From Microbacterium sp. (GTDB taxonomy: Bacteria; Actinomycetota; Actinomycetes; Actinomycetales; Microbacteriaceae), in the NCBI RefSeq assembly GCF_026393345.1, contig NZ_JAPLAI010000048.1, positions 42,256 through 106,255 on the forward strand: 64,000 bases of DNA. Direction: 5' to 3'. The position numbers were made by a program, and so were the translations under genes. The notes under the pieces were generated by a model, which saw nothing but the letters and a program-made list of their open reading frames with translations, did no database searches and was not told the origin of the DNA. Shown piece after piece: positions 1-8,685 of the stretch (its first letter is position 1; each line of letters starts with the position of its first letter).

Positions 1-1026
1 CCCGGTCGGGTCGACGTTCAGCATGTGCGTGAAGGAGGCGAGTCCGTAGCCGTAGCCGTCCGTGTCGCTGAACTCCAGCGGGTGGTCGGTGGGGCCGGTG
101 TTACGGATCAGCGACTGCAGCAGCTGGTTTCCGGTGGCCTCCGGGTACTTCTGCGATGTCGCGGCGATCATGCCGGCGACGAGCGGAGCCGCGAAGGAGG
201 AGCCCGTTCCCACCCCCGCCGCGTTCCAGTCGCCGTCGTGACCGATGACGGAGATGTCCACACCGGCGGCGACCGCCGTGGTCCCGGGCACGATGTGCGG
301 GATGCCGAAGTCCGGGTCGATCGGCAGGGCACCGTTCTGATCCATGGCATTCATGGCGACGACGCCGCGGTACCCCCAGGGGTAGACCTGCGTGTCGAGG
401 AAGTCCGCGCCGCCGTTGTACACCGCCGCGACCATGACGATCCCGCGCGCGATGGCCTCGGCGACGATCTCGGCGTCACCCTCCTCGGGGTTCGCGCCGA
501 TCGACATCGAGATGACGTCCGCGCCGGCGTCGATGGCCTGCCGGATGCCCCAGCCGAGCTCCGTGACCCCCTCACCGGCCTCGGCCGGAGGGTCGCACGT
601 GTCGGTCTCGGAGCCTTCCGGCTCCGGCCCGAGACCGAAGAATGTGACCTCGGCATCCGGCACGATGCCGCGGATGCCGGCGGCGCCCTCGCCGTTGCCG
701 ATCAGGAGCGCGGTGATCGTGCTGCCGTGCTGGGCGGTGGCGACGTCGGTGGACGTCGCGGAGCGCCCCTCACACAACGCCTCCGGGGCGACGGTGAGGT
801 TCGTCCCCGCGAAGACGGGAAGCTCGGGATTGATCTGCTCGTCGATGACGGCGATCTTCACGCCCTCCCCGGTCCAGCCGTCGGCGTGGTTCTTTTCCAC
901 CTGGTACGTGTCGTACCACCACTGATCGCCGGCTGCCGCGGCGGGGGCGGCGGTGCCCACGCCGATCACGGCGGCGAGCGCGAGCGCGCAGGCGGCCGCC
1001 GCCCGTCGCGCCAGGGGAATCGTCAT
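1..1026 (-). CDS. Mycosin-like S8 (subtilisin) serine protease, T7SS, C-terminus off the left edge
   Basis: Partial gene; 342 codons are visible and the reading frame leaves the window. Residues 1-32 form a signal peptide (AAPAAAA before the mature start). The subtilase triad is visible: Asp62 in AVIDEQINPE, His100 in TAQHGSTI and Ser277 in GTGSSFAAP, with Asn204 as the likely oxyanion residue. Mycosins are exported, membrane-linked proteases of type VII secretion systems. It lies just downstream of a helical protein and two WXG100 genes on the same strand, so it is probably the last or a late gene of that unit. The ATG at 1026 is chosen because the signal peptide begins there. A second mycosin sits 4 kb away on the other strand. 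Whether a C-terminal membrane anchor follows cannot be seen. Confidence 0.9.
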   Translation of the reverse strand, partial: MTIPLARRAAAACALALAAVIGVGTAAPAAAAGDQWWYDTYQVEKNHADGWTGEGVKIAVIDEQINPELPVFAGTNLTVAPEALCEGRSATSTDVATAQHGSTITALLIGNGEGAAGIRGIVPDAEVTFFGLGPEPEGSETDTCDPPAEAGEGVTELGWGIRQAIDAGADVISMSIGANPEEGDAEIVAEAIARGIVMVAAVYNGGADFLDTQVYPWGYRGVVAMNAMDQNGALPIDPDFGIPHIVPGTTAVAAGVDISVIGHDGDWNAAGVGTGSSFAAPLVAGMIAATSQKYPEATGNQLLQSLIRNTGPTDHPLEFSDTDGYGYGLASFTHMLNVDPTG

Positions 1027-1049
1027 CCGGTGGTCCTCGTGGTGGTCGA

Positions 1050-1514
1050 TCACAGTCCCGAGACGCCGCCGGACGAGGTGCCCGGTCGCGACGTGCCGGA
1101 TGCGGTGCCGCCGTCGGCGTTGCCGGTGGACCCGCCGCTGTTCCCGCCGTTTCCGGTGTTCCCCGGCGTCCCCGAACCCGCCGGGGTGGAGGCGACGATG
1201 GAGTCGATGAACTCGGTGGCCTGCGCGGCGGCCTGATCGCCCTCGGAATCCGTGGCCTCGAGCGCAGCCGCGGCGGTGTTGAGGGCCTCGGCGTTGGCCG
1301 TGACGAAGCTGCGGATCTTCTCGATCCGCAGCCCGAGGTGGGTCATCACCTGCTCGAGACGGGCCGTGTAGTTCACCTGCGCGGTGTCTTCGCCCCCGCC
1401 GGTGACCTTCTCCACGGCGGAGGGGTCCAGCATGCCGTCGGCATGCTCCTTCATGGTCGAGACGTTCTTGGCGAGGATCGCCAGGTCGTAACCGATGGTG
1501 CCGGCGTCAAGCAT
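1050..1514 (-). CDS. T7SS-associated helical protein with Gly/Ser/Asn-rich tail, function unknown
   Basis: 154 residues. Residues 1 to about 110 are predicted helical and Ala/Glu rich, compatible with a helical hairpin. The last 45 residues are a low-complexity Gly/Asn/Ser/Thr tail. There is no WXG motif, no signal peptide and no membrane segment. The ATG at 1514 is preferred over an upstream in-frame start because GGGGGAAAA lies directly before it. Position between the WXG100 genes and a mycosin suggests a T7SS substrate or accessory factor; this is inference from context only. I do not recognise a named family. Confidence 0.75.
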   Translation of the reverse strand: MLDAGTIGYDLAILAKNVSTMKEHADGMLDPSAVEKVTGGGEDTAQVNYTARLEQVMTHLGLRIEKIRSFVTANAEALNTAAAALEATDSEGDQAAAQATEFIDSIVASTPAGSGTPGNTGNGGNSGGSTGNADGGTASGTSRPGTSSGGVSGL

Positions 1515-1600
1515 GATGGTTTTCCCCCGTGGTGCGTAGAACTGGGTGCGGGCCGGGGCCGGATGCATGCATCACGACCCCGGCCCGGGTGAACGAATCG

Positions 1601-1891
1601 TCAGAGGGCGAAGCGTCCCGCGGCCGACTTGTCGGTCGAGACGTAGCCCTGCGAGATCTGCTCGGTCTTCGAGGAGATCTGCTCGAGCAGCGCCTGGAGC
1701 GCCGTCAGCGACTGGGTCCACTTGCGCTGCGCGTCATCGTACGAGGTCTGCGCTTCACCGTTCCAGGAGGAGCGGAGCTTGCCGACCTCGGACTCCAGCT
1801 GCTCGAGCTGGGACTTGATCCCGGCCGCGCCGTTGCGGATCTGACCCGCGAGCGCGACGACCTGCTCGGGACGAACTGACATCGACTGCAT
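1601..1891 (-). CDS. WXG100 family T7SS substrate (ESAT-6-like)
   Basis: 96 residues, the typical family length. The WXG turn is W-N-G in LRSSWNGEAQTSY near residues 43-45, flanked by two amphipathic helices. WXG100 proteins are small helical-hairpin dimers exported by type VII secretion. The second WXG100 gene lies 34 bases upstream on the same strand, so the two may form a heterodimer like EsxA/EsxB. ATG start with an AAGGGA-type ribosome site upstream. High confidence for family, no evidence for a specific role. Confidence 0.93.
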   Translation of the reverse strand: MQSMSVRPEQVVALAGQIRNGAAGIKSQLEQLESEVGKLRSSWNGEAQTSYDDAQRKWTQSLTALQALLEQISSKTEQISQGYVSTDKSAAGRFAL

Positions 1892-1925
1892 ATCGAAATC
1901 CCTTCTCTTCCTGCGCCGCGCGGCG

Positions 1926-2240
1926 TCAGGAGCCCATCATCGAGGTGAGACCGGAGATGGTCTGCTGGTGCGACTCTTCGGACGCCGCCTGGTCGCGCTC
2001 GGTGCCCTTCAGGGCATCCTCCAGCGTGACGAGCACATCGTTGAGCTTCGTCGTCTCTTCGTTCCAGCGCTGCATGAGCTGGGTGTAGGAGCCGGCTGCG
2101 GCCCCCGTCCAGAAGCCCGCGACCTGCTCGATCTCGCCGCGAACCTTCTTGACCTGCTGATCGATACCCGCCTTCGCGGTGTTTACTGCCTCTGCGCCGC
2201 GCTTGAGCGCGCCCTCTTCGGCGGAGATCACATCTGCCAC
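1926..2240 (-). CDS. WXG100 family T7SS substrate (ESAT-6/CFP-10-like)
   Basis: 104 residues from a GTG start; GAGGGGG five bases upstream decides this start over longer in-frame readings. The WXG turn is W44-T45-G46 in VAGFWTGAAAGSY, between two Ala/Glu/Lys-rich helices. The C-terminus TISGLTSMMGS is Ser/Met rich and could carry the export signal, although a canonical YxxxD/E is not obvious. It is the first gene of the leftward T7SS unit; the upstream gap is shared with the divergent eccD. Likely partner of the WXG100 protein encoded just downstream. Confidence 0.93.
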   Translation of the reverse strand: MADVISAEEGALKRGAEAVNTAKAGIDQQVKKVRGEIEQVAGFWTGAAAGSYTQLMQRWNEETTKLNDVLVTLEDALKGTERDQAASEESHQQTISGLTSMMGS

Positions 2241-2372
2241 GACATCCCCCTCTTTCTGTGCGATGGGTCGTGATGGCCGCCGAGCATAACCCTCGAGCGG
2301 AGTCGGCCACCCGGGCCTACCGCAGTCCACGGTAGATGTGGTACTTCCGCTGTGACGGTGAAATCGCAAGTC

Positions 2373-2381
2373 TGTGGATAA
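2373..2381 (-). promoter_or_regulatory. TTATCCACA element in the divergent WXG100/eccD intergenic region
   Basis: The gap 2241-2511 (271 bases) separates the two arms of the T7SS locus and holds no gene. TTATCCACA (minus strand) is an exact match to the classical DnaA-box 9-mer. It pairs with TCCACAG at 2405-2411 as an imperfect inverted pair. Two related TTGTCCACA sequences occur upstream of the TNT toxin (25830) and the YbaB-like gene (32877). A -10-like TAGACT lies at 2450-2455 ahead of eccD. Function unproven; could be a DnaA site, another regulator's site or chance. Confidence 0.4.
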
Positions 2382-2511
2382 GAGTTCTCTCCCGGGGGCT
2401 GGTGTCCACAGGCTCGGCACCGTCGGAGGGGTGCACGCAGACCGCGCACTAGACTGACCGCGCGAACCGGGTCGCCACCGCGTTCGGACAAGCTCGAGGG
2501 GGATCCGCACC

Positions 2512-3852
2512 GTGGCCCAGACGATCACCGCGCCGCGCTCGCTGCTTCGCATCTCGGTGCAGAGCGAGGGCCGACGGCTCGACATCGGTGTGCCGGCGCA
2601 GGTGCCGCTGATCGAATTCATGCCCGGCTTCGCCCGCAGCTTGGGCGTCCTCGACCCCACGATGACCTCGAACGGTTACGCACTGCTCACGGCGGACGGC
2701 AAGACCCTCGACATCTCCCAGGGGGCGGCGGCGCAGGGTGTGGAGGACGGCGATGTGCTGACGCTCGCCCGCGGCGGGCTCGTCACCCAACCGCGCGTAT
2801 ACGACGACATCGTGGAGGCGGTCATCGATGCGACCGCGGAGCAGACGAGGCCGTGGAGCCCCCAGGACAACGCCCGCACGGCGCTCGCTGCCAGTCTCAC
2901 GCTGCTCGGGATCTGCGCCATCCTCCTTCTCGCCGTGGGTCCGGGCCTCGGCCTCGGATCGCTCATCGCCGCCGGTGGTGCGGTGGTTCTGCTCGTGGTC
3001 GCGGCGGTCGTATCGCGACTCGGTCAGGGGGAGGCCGGCCACGGGCTCGGTATCGCCGCCGCCGTCTTCTCCGGCCTCGCCGGCTACCTCGCCACCCCGC
3101 CGGGCGCCTCGCTGTGGGGGTTCCCGCTGGCGATGGCGGGCATCTCCGCGCTGGTGTGCGCGGGCATCGCGATGGCGCTCATGCCCGAGCGGGGCGAGAT
3201 CCAGCTGGTTCCGCTCGTCGTGGCCGGAACGCTCGCGATCTCCTCCGGTATCGCGGTCCTCATGCCGGGCGGCGAGGCGGCCGTGTACGCGCTGACCGTC
3301 GCCGTCGTCGGCACGCTCGGCGGCGCGCTGCCGTGGCTCGTCCTCAGCTCGACCCGCATCCGGGTCATCTCGCCGCAGAGCGATGCCGAGATGTTCGCCG
3401 ACCCCGTGCCGATCGATGCCGAGGACGTTCGTCGCCGTGCCGCCCGCGGGCGACGGATGCTGGTGTGCCTCCGCCTCGCCGCCGGTCTCGTGCTGCTGGC
3501 GGCGGTGCCGCTCGTCGCCGCCAGCGGGCCGGTCGGCGCAGCGCTCTGCCTGCTCGCTTCCCTCGCCATGATGTTCCCCTCGCGGCAGGCGTACTCCCGG
3601 GCGAGCGTGCTGGCCGTCATGGGCGTCGGCACCGTGGGGCTCGCCGCGACCGGCATCACCGTCGCCCTCACTCAGCCGGGCCTTCGCACGGCTCTCCTGG
3701 TCGTCGTCGCCGTGGCCACCGTCATCGTCGTCACCCTCACCCTCCTCTCCCCGAAGGCGCGGATGCGGCTCACCCGCCTGGCCGACACCGCCGAGCTCGT
3801 CATCCTCGCGCTGCTGCTGCCGCTCGGGGCGATCGCCGCCGGATGGGCCTGA
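2512..3852 (+). CDS. eccD: Type VII secretion integral membrane protein EccD
   Basis: 446 residues. Residues about 10-90 form the ubiquitin-like (YukD) cytosolic domain of EccD (LLRISVQSEGRRLDIGVP onward), followed from about residue 120 by roughly eleven hydrophobic helices. EccD forms the channel-like membrane part of ESX systems. GTG start with GAGGGGGAT seven bases upstream. It leads a tight rightward set with eccB and mycP: 6 bases to eccB, then a 4-base overlap. A TAGACT -10-like hexamer lies upstream at 2450. EccC and EccE are not visible in the window. Confidence 0.93.
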   Translation: MAQTITAPRSLLRISVQSEGRRLDIGVPAQVPLIEFMPGFARSLGVLDPTMTSNGYALLTADGKTLDISQGAAAQGVEDGDVLTLARGGLVTQPRVYDDIVEAVIDATAEQTRPWSPQDNARTALAASLTLLGICAILLLAVGPGLGLGSLIAAGGAVVLLVVAAVVSRLGQGEAGHGLGIAAAVFSGLAGYLATPPGASLWGFPLAMAGISALVCAGIAMALMPERGEIQLVPLVVAGTLAISSGIAVLMPGGEAAVYALTVAVVGTLGGALPWLVLSSTRIRVISPQSDAEMFADPVPIDAEDVRRRAARGRRMLVCLRLAAGLVLLAAVPLVAASGPVGAALCLLASLAMMFPSRQAYSRASVLAVMGVGTVGLAATGITVALTQPGLRTALLVVVAVATVIVVTLTLLSPKARMRLTRLADTAELVILALLLPLGAIAAGWA

Positions 3853-3858
3853 GCCGGG

Positions 3859-5190
3859 ATGGCCACCAAGAGCGACCTGATCGAGGCGCAGAACTTCTCC
3901 CGTCGGCGCCTGCTCACCGCCTTCGTCAGCGGTGCGCCCGGTGGCAAGGAGATGGAACCCACCGCTCCGTTGCGCGCGGTCATCGCCGCGATCGCACTCA
4001 CCCTCGGCGTGGTCCTGGTGGGGGTCTTCTACGGGCTCATCAAACCGGGCCTGCCCTCCGGGTGGGATAACGGCAAGCTGATCCTGGTGTCCGACACCGG
4101 CGCGCGCTTCGTCACGATCGAAGGTGAGCTGCATCCGGTCATCAACACCGCCAGTGCCCGGCTGCTGCTTCCCGCGAGCGGATTCGAGGTCATCACAACC
4201 GATCAGCAGAACCTCTCCGGGGTGAGCGTGGGGGACACGCTCGGCATCGTGGGCGCCCCCGATGAACTGCCGCCCGCCGACAACCTGCTGGCCACCGGCT
4301 GGAGCGCGTGCGTCGCCGACGACGCAGGCGTGGCCGTGCGCATCGGCAGCGGCGCACCGGCCGTCACCGAGGGCGCCGTCGTGGTCGACGTCGACGGGGA
4401 ACGGTTCGTGGTCGACGGCGAACGCAGCTTCGCGGTGGACGCCGCGAGCGGTGACGCCGTGCTGCGTGCCGCGGGGATCACCGCGGTGAACCCGGTCGAG
4501 GTCTCCGCCGCGTGGCTCAACCTCTTCATCGCCGGCACCCCGCTGGAACCCCTCGTCGTCGAAGGCGCCGGCGAACGGCTCTCGGGCACCGACCTCGCCG
4601 TCGGCGACGTCGTGCACATCCGCGGCCAGGCGGACGACGAACGACTCCTCGTGCAGTCGGACGGCACGCTGGCCCAACTCACCCCTCTCGCCTGGCAGCT
4701 GTACCAGCTGGGCAGCGGGGCGGACCTCGACGGCGTGACCGAGGTCTCTTCGGCCGCGGTCGCGGACATCCCCTCCGCACCGATCGGGGCGGGCGGCGCC
4801 GATTGGCCCGAGACCGGCTTCACCGCGATCCCGACCGATCAGCGTCCGTGCGCGCTCCTGGACGGCGACGGGGCCGCAGGCTCCCGTACCGTGCTCGCCG
4901 CGCAGGATGCGGACGTGACGGTGTCGGCGGGCGTGCGCATCGCCGCAGGTCACGGGGCGCTGGTGTACGCGGGCGGCCGTGGCGAACAGAAGACCGGCAT
5001 CCTCACCCTGATCGACGCCACCGGTACCGCGTATCCGCTGCCCGGAGCGACCGAGGAGACCGTGAACCGGCTGGGCTACGACCTCGACGACATCGGGTCC
5101 GCCGCCCAGGGCTGGATCGCCCTGTTCGAGACCGGTCCGGCGCTGACGGAGGAGGCGGCGGGGACATCGCCCGCCGTCGACGAGGAATGA
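3859..5190 (+). CDS. eccB: Type VII secretion protein EccB
   Basis: 443 residues. A short cytosolic N-terminus (SDLIEAQNFSRRRLLTAFVSG) is followed by one membrane helix at about 38-61 and a large extracytoplasmic domain with the pseudo-repeat fold of EccB. Cys151 (in GWSACV) and Cys331 (in PCALLDGD) match the conserved pair that forms a disulfide in ESX EccB proteins. EccB is a core membrane-complex subunit. It lies between eccD and mycP; its stop overlaps the mycP start by four bases. Length is near the lower end of the family. Confidence 0.93.
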   Translation: MATKSDLIEAQNFSRRRLLTAFVSGAPGGKEMEPTAPLRAVIAAIALTLGVVLVGVFYGLIKPGLPSGWDNGKLILVSDTGARFVTIEGELHPVINTASARLLLPASGFEVITTDQQNLSGVSVGDTLGIVGAPDELPPADNLLATGWSACVADDAGVAVRIGSGAPAVTEGAVVVDVDGERFVVDGERSFAVDAASGDAVLRAAGITAVNPVEVSAAWLNLFIAGTPLEPLVVEGAGERLSGTDLAVGDVVHIRGQADDERLLVQSDGTLAQLTPLAWQLYQLGSGADLDGVTEVSSAAVADIPSAPIGAGGADWPETGFTAIPTDQRPCALLDGDGAAGSRTVLAAQDADVTVSAGVRIAAGHGALVYAGGRGEQKTGILTLIDATGTAYPLPGATEETVNRLGYDLDDIGSAAQGWIALFETGPALTEEAAGTSPAVDEE

Positions 5191-6482
5191 GAACGGCGCG
5201 GAGGGCCGCCGCAGTGACGGTCCTCGCCGTCCTGCTGTCGGGCATGGCGCTGCCGGCGCAGGCCGAGACCGCCGAGGGCGAGTGCACGGCCTCCACCCGC
5301 CTTGACCGGGCTGTCCCCGCCCTGCAGGTGCTGCAAAGCGACCTGGCGTGGAGCGTCACCCGGGGGGCCGGGGTGACGGTCGCCGTCGTCGACTCCGGCG
5401 TCGCGGCGTCGAACCCGCACCTCAGCGGGGCGGTCATCGGGGGGGCCAATCTCGTTCCCGACGGCACGGATGCGGCGGGGTTCACCGACCTCTACGGTCA
5501 TGGCACCGCCATCGCGGGTCAGATCGCCGCGCGCGAGATCGCGGGATCCGGCGTCGTGGGCCTCGCCCCGGAGGCCCGCATCCTGTCGGTGCGGGTGTTC
5601 GCCGGGATCGAGGACCAGCAACGCGAGGCCGGCATCGGGCCCTCGGTCGCCCGGCTCGCCGAGGGGATCCGCTTCGCCGCGGACCAGGGCGCGCAGGTCA
5701 TCAACGTCTCACTGAGTGCGAACGCCGCCGATCCAGCCGTGACCGCGGCCGTCGCCTACGCGACCGAGCGGGGGTCGCTGGTGGTGGCCAGCGCGGGCAA
5801 CCGCGACTCGACCCTCTCGGTGGAGGAGGACGACCAGGACGGCACCCGCTACCCGGCGGGCGACCCCGGTGCCCTCGGCGTCGGTGCCGGCGATCTCGAC
5901 GGCGTCGTGGGCGACTGGAGCATCCATGGCCCGCACGTGGCCGTCACCGCGCCCGGCCAGGTCGTCCTCACGACCTCCGCCGTGGGCGGCGACTGCATCT
6001 ATGCCGCGGAGGTGCCTGCGACGAGCTACGCGGCGGGGTACGTCTCGGCCGCGGCGGCGCTGGTCGCCGCGGCGCACCCCGATGAGACGCCGGCGCAATG
6101 GGCCTACCGGCTCGAGGCCACCGCCGTGCGGGCGGATCCGGACGCGCGAACGGATGCTTCCGGATGGGGTGTGGTCCAGCCCTACGACGCGATCATGCTC
6201 GCTCCCGGAACGGGTCTGCGCGGACCCGCGAGCCCGTTCCTCGACGGCGCGCAGACACCCCCGCTCGTGTCGGATGCGGCACCGGTGACGGTCTCGTCGG
6301 ACCCGCCCGCGAATGCCGCGGCCGTCGCCTGGGCGACCGCGAGCGCCGTCGGCGGCCTCGTGCTGCTCGGCGCCGTCGGTGCGCTGGGTGTGTTGATGGC
6401 TCGGCGACGCGCGGGCATCGGCACCGCCGTGGGCGATCACCCCGGCGGCGGACTGTACGGCGACACCACGCGCATCGACTGA
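5187..6482 (+). CDS. mycP: Mycosin (S8 serine protease) MycP, T7SS
   Basis: 431 residues. Signal peptide 1-26 ending PAQA. The subtilase triad is complete: Asp69 (AVVDSG), His105 (YGHGTAIAG) and Ser280 (PATSYAAGYV), with oxyanion Asn205 (ASAGN). A hydrophobic C-terminal helix at about 372-394 plus basic residues anchors it in the membrane, as in mycobacterial MycP. The catalytic serine context lacks the usual proline of GTSxAAP. The ATG at 5187 overlaps the eccB stop as ATGA, which fixes the start and implies coupling. MycP is needed for ESX stability and cleaves substrates in known systems. Confidence 0.93.
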   Translation: MRTARRAAAVTVLAVLLSGMALPAQAETAEGECTASTRLDRAVPALQVLQSDLAWSVTRGAGVTVAVVDSGVAASNPHLSGAVIGGANLVPDGTDAAGFTDLYGHGTAIAGQIAAREIAGSGVVGLAPEARILSVRVFAGIEDQQREAGIGPSVARLAEGIRFAADQGAQVINVSLSANAADPAVTAAVAYATERGSLVVASAGNRDSTLSVEEDDQDGTRYPAGDPGALGVGAGDLDGVVGDWSIHGPHVAVTAPGQVVLTTSAVGGDCIYAAEVPATSYAAGYVSAAAALVAAAHPDETPAQWAYRLEATAVRADPDARTDASGWGVVQPYDAIMLAPGTGLRGPASPFLDGAQTPPLVSDAAPVTVSSDPPANAAAVAWATASAVGGLVLLGAVGALGVLMARRRAGIGTAVGDHPGGGLYGDTTRID

Positions 6483-6486
6483 GGAC

Positions 6487-7482
6487 TCAGGCGGAGCGGC
6501 GGAGCACCACGGCCGCATCGCCGAGGGCGAAGCCGTCGGGCACCGGCACCGGCGTGCCGGGTGGCAGCATCCGCGGACTGCCCTCGACCGTCACCGAGAC
6601 GCCGTTGGTCGAGTCCAGATCGGTGAGGGTCCAGGTGCGGCCGTCCCACTCCAGGCGGGCGTGACGCTTCGACACCGTGCGGGTGGTGTCCGCGACCGGC
6701 ACCACCTGCGCATCGTCCTCGGCCTGCGGGTTGCGCCCGAGGATCACGACGCGGGAGGTGAGCGCGACAGTGTCCCCGGCGGGGAGCACCAGCTCCCACC
6801 CGGCGGGGGCGCGGACGATCGCCGTGGCGTCGTCGACGCCGTCGCGGCGGAGCGCCGCCGCACGACGCGTGAGCGGAGGGCCAGCGGGCACCGCATCGGC
6901 CGGCGTACCCGGGGACGGAGCGGACGATGCCGCGGGCGCGGGCGCGGGTGGTGCCGGGGGCGCCGCGGGTGCGGGAGCCGACGCGTCGGCGCCGGCGACC
7001 GGACCCGGTGCCGGCGGCAGCGGCGGAGTCGGCGCGATCGGATCGGTCGGGCGGACCCCGGCCGCGACGCCCGGGACGGGAGCGGCCACCGGGGCGGAGG
7101 TCGCCGTCGTCCGCGGTCCGCGAGGAGCCGCGAGCAGCGTCGCCCACAGCGGCGGCAGGACGACGGCCAGGGCAACGAGGGCACCGGAACGATCCTCCGC
7201 GCGGCCGATCCGTGCCGCCGCGATCGCCTTCAGCACGATCGCGTAGAGGTTCACCACCGGGACGAGGAAAAGTGCCGCCTTCACCGGATCCTCACGACCC
7301 AGTCGCAGCAGCTCGGCCTCGTTCAGCACCGGGACCCAGGCCCGCCACGGCTCGGTGTCATGGGCGACGAAGACGCGGCTGAGCGCCAGGGCGTACCAGA
7401 CGTGCCACGCGGCGAGGATCGCCAGTGCGAACAGCACACCGGTTCCCACGAGGGCGAGCACGACGGCAGGAAGGTCGGTCAC
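6487..7482 (-). CDS. FHA-domain membrane protein
   Basis: 331 residues. N-terminal third has about three membrane helices (residues 5-28, 70-95, 105-125) with the WRAWVPVLNEAELLRLG pattern seen in DUF5684-type membrane proteins. A Pro/Ala-rich linker follows (about 130-210), then a C-terminal FHA domain: ILGRNPQ, SKRHARLEW and LTDLDSTNGV are the phosphothreonine-binding signatures. It is convergent with mycP, four bases apart. FHA proteins often accompany T7SS loci, but a functional link here is only suggested by position. Confidence 0.85.
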   Translation of the reverse strand: MTDLPAVVLALVGTGVLFALAILAAWHVWYALALSRVFVAHDTEPWRAWVPVLNEAELLRLGREDPVKAALFLVPVVNLYAIVLKAIAAARIGRAEDRSGALVALAVVLPPLWATLLAAPRGPRTTATSAPVAAPVPGVAAGVRPTDPIAPTPPLPPAPGPVAGADASAPAPAAPPAPPAPAPAASSAPSPGTPADAVPAGPPLTRRAAALRRDGVDDATAIVRAPAGWELVLPAGDTVALTSRVVILGRNPQAEDDAQVVPVADTTRTVSKRHARLEWDGRTWTLTDLDSTNGVSVTVEGSPRMLPPGTPVPVPDGFALGDAAVVLRRSA

Positions 7483-7530
7483 GGGGCTCCTTCGAACGAC
7501 GTGCTCCTGGCGAGCGATGTGTCCTCGACG

Positions 7531-8682
7531 TTAGCGCGTGCGGCCCGCCGGAGCGGGCAGACGGCCCAGGCCTGTGAGCAACGGCTCTGCGCGACCGGCG
7601 AAGCACACCCGGATCCAGCCCTCCCCGGACGGGCCGAACGCCGACCCGGGCGCGACGGCCACCCGCTGCGTGAGCAGGAACCGCTCCGCCCACCCGGCGA
7701 CATCGCCGCCGGTCTCGTGCGACATGTCGATCCACAGGTAGAACGCGCCGCCCGGGACGAGGTGCCGGATGCCGCGGGAGTCGAGAACCGCGCGGGCCGC
7801 CGCGAGGTTCTCGGCGTAGTGCGTCACCGCATCCGTCACCGCGTCCTGCGGGCCGTCGAGGGCCGCGACCGCCGCCCACTGCGCCGGCTCGTTGACGCAG
7901 CTGACGGTGGCCTCCTGCACGGCACGGACGGCCGAGGTGAGGCCGGGCGGGGTGACCAGGTAGCCGACGCGTCCGCCGGTGAGTCCGTACGTCTTCGAGA
8001 GCGAGTACACGCCCAGCACCCGGCTCGGGTCGATCGTCGCGGCGCTGACGAAGCGGTCGTCGTAGGACAGGTACTCGTAGACCTCGTCGCTGATGACCCA
8101 CAGGTCGTGCCGCGCGGCGAAGGCGAGGAGGTCGCGCATCACCTCGGCCGGGTAGACCACGCCGAGCGGATTGGACGGGCTGTTGATCAGCAGTGCCCGG
8201 GTGCGGTGCGTCACGCGGCGCTCGAGTTCCTCGATCACGGGGACGAACCCGTTCTCGGCGTGCAGCGGATAACCGACCGGGCTCGCCCCCACGAGGCGTG
8301 GCACCATCGCGAAGGTCGCGTAGCCCGGGTCGGGGATCAGCAGTTCATTGCCGGGACCGAGGGCGAGGCTCGCCGCGAGGTGCAGTGCCTGCGACCCGCC
8401 CGCCGTGACGTGCACGCGGTCGATATCCGCCTCGTACCCGTTGTGGCGCGCGAGCTTGGCGACGATCGCCCGGCGGAGCGCCAGGATGCCGGAGTTCGGG
8501 GTGTAGGCCGTCGCGTCCCGCTCCCACGCGGCCGCCCCGGCCGCGAGGATGTGCGGCGCGACCGGGAGCTCCGGCTCGCCGACCGCGAGCGGGATGACAC
8601 CGTCGATGCCCTGCGCAAGCTCGAACACACGCCGGATGCCGGACGCCGGCACCGACCCGGCGATCGAGGAGAGCGCCGGCAC
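7531..8682 (-). CDS. PLP-dependent aminotransferase, class I/II
   Basis: 383 residues of fold type I aminotransferase. The N-terminal VGEPELP loop, TAYTPNSG, NSPSNPLG (PLP-contacting Asn), ISDEVYE (Asp) and YSLSKTYGLTGGRVGY (Schiff-base Lys) are present, and the C-terminal Arg in WIRVCFAG binds the carboxylate. The exact amino acid substrate cannot be read from the sequence; aspartate/aromatic-type enzymes are closest in motif style. The stop is 48 bases from the FHA gene; glyQS ends 3 bases upstream of its start, so they may be cotranscribed. Confidence 0.88.
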   Translation of the reverse strand: MPALSSIAGSVPASGIRRVFELAQGIDGVIPLAVGEPELPVAPHILAAGAAAWERDATAYTPNSGILALRRAIVAKLARHNGYEADIDRVHVTAGGSQALHLAASLALGPGNELLIPDPGYATFAMVPRLVGASPVGYPLHAENGFVPVIEELERRVTHRTRALLINSPSNPLGVVYPAEVMRDLLAFAARHDLWVISDEVYEYLSYDDRFVSAATIDPSRVLGVYSLSKTYGLTGGRVGYLVTPPGLTSAVRAVQEATVSCVNEPAQWAAVAALDGPQDAVTDAVTHYAENLAAARAVLDSRGIRHLVPGGAFYLWIDMSHETGGDVAGWAERFLLTQRVAVAPGSAFGPSGEGWIRVCFAGRAEPLLTGLGRLPAPAGRTR

Positions 8683-8685
8683 GTC

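Noticed and set aside
2373..2411. Replication origin based on a perfect DnaA-box sequence
   Set aside because: Only one perfect and one weak box, no dnaA/dnaN neighbours and no box cluster; kept as a possible regulatory site.
2449..4953. Long open frame on the minus strand opposite eccD and eccB
   Set aside because: Composition (Arg/Gly/Asp/His-rich, no domain) is that of an antisense shadow in GC-rich DNA; the plus-strand genes have clear families and motifs.
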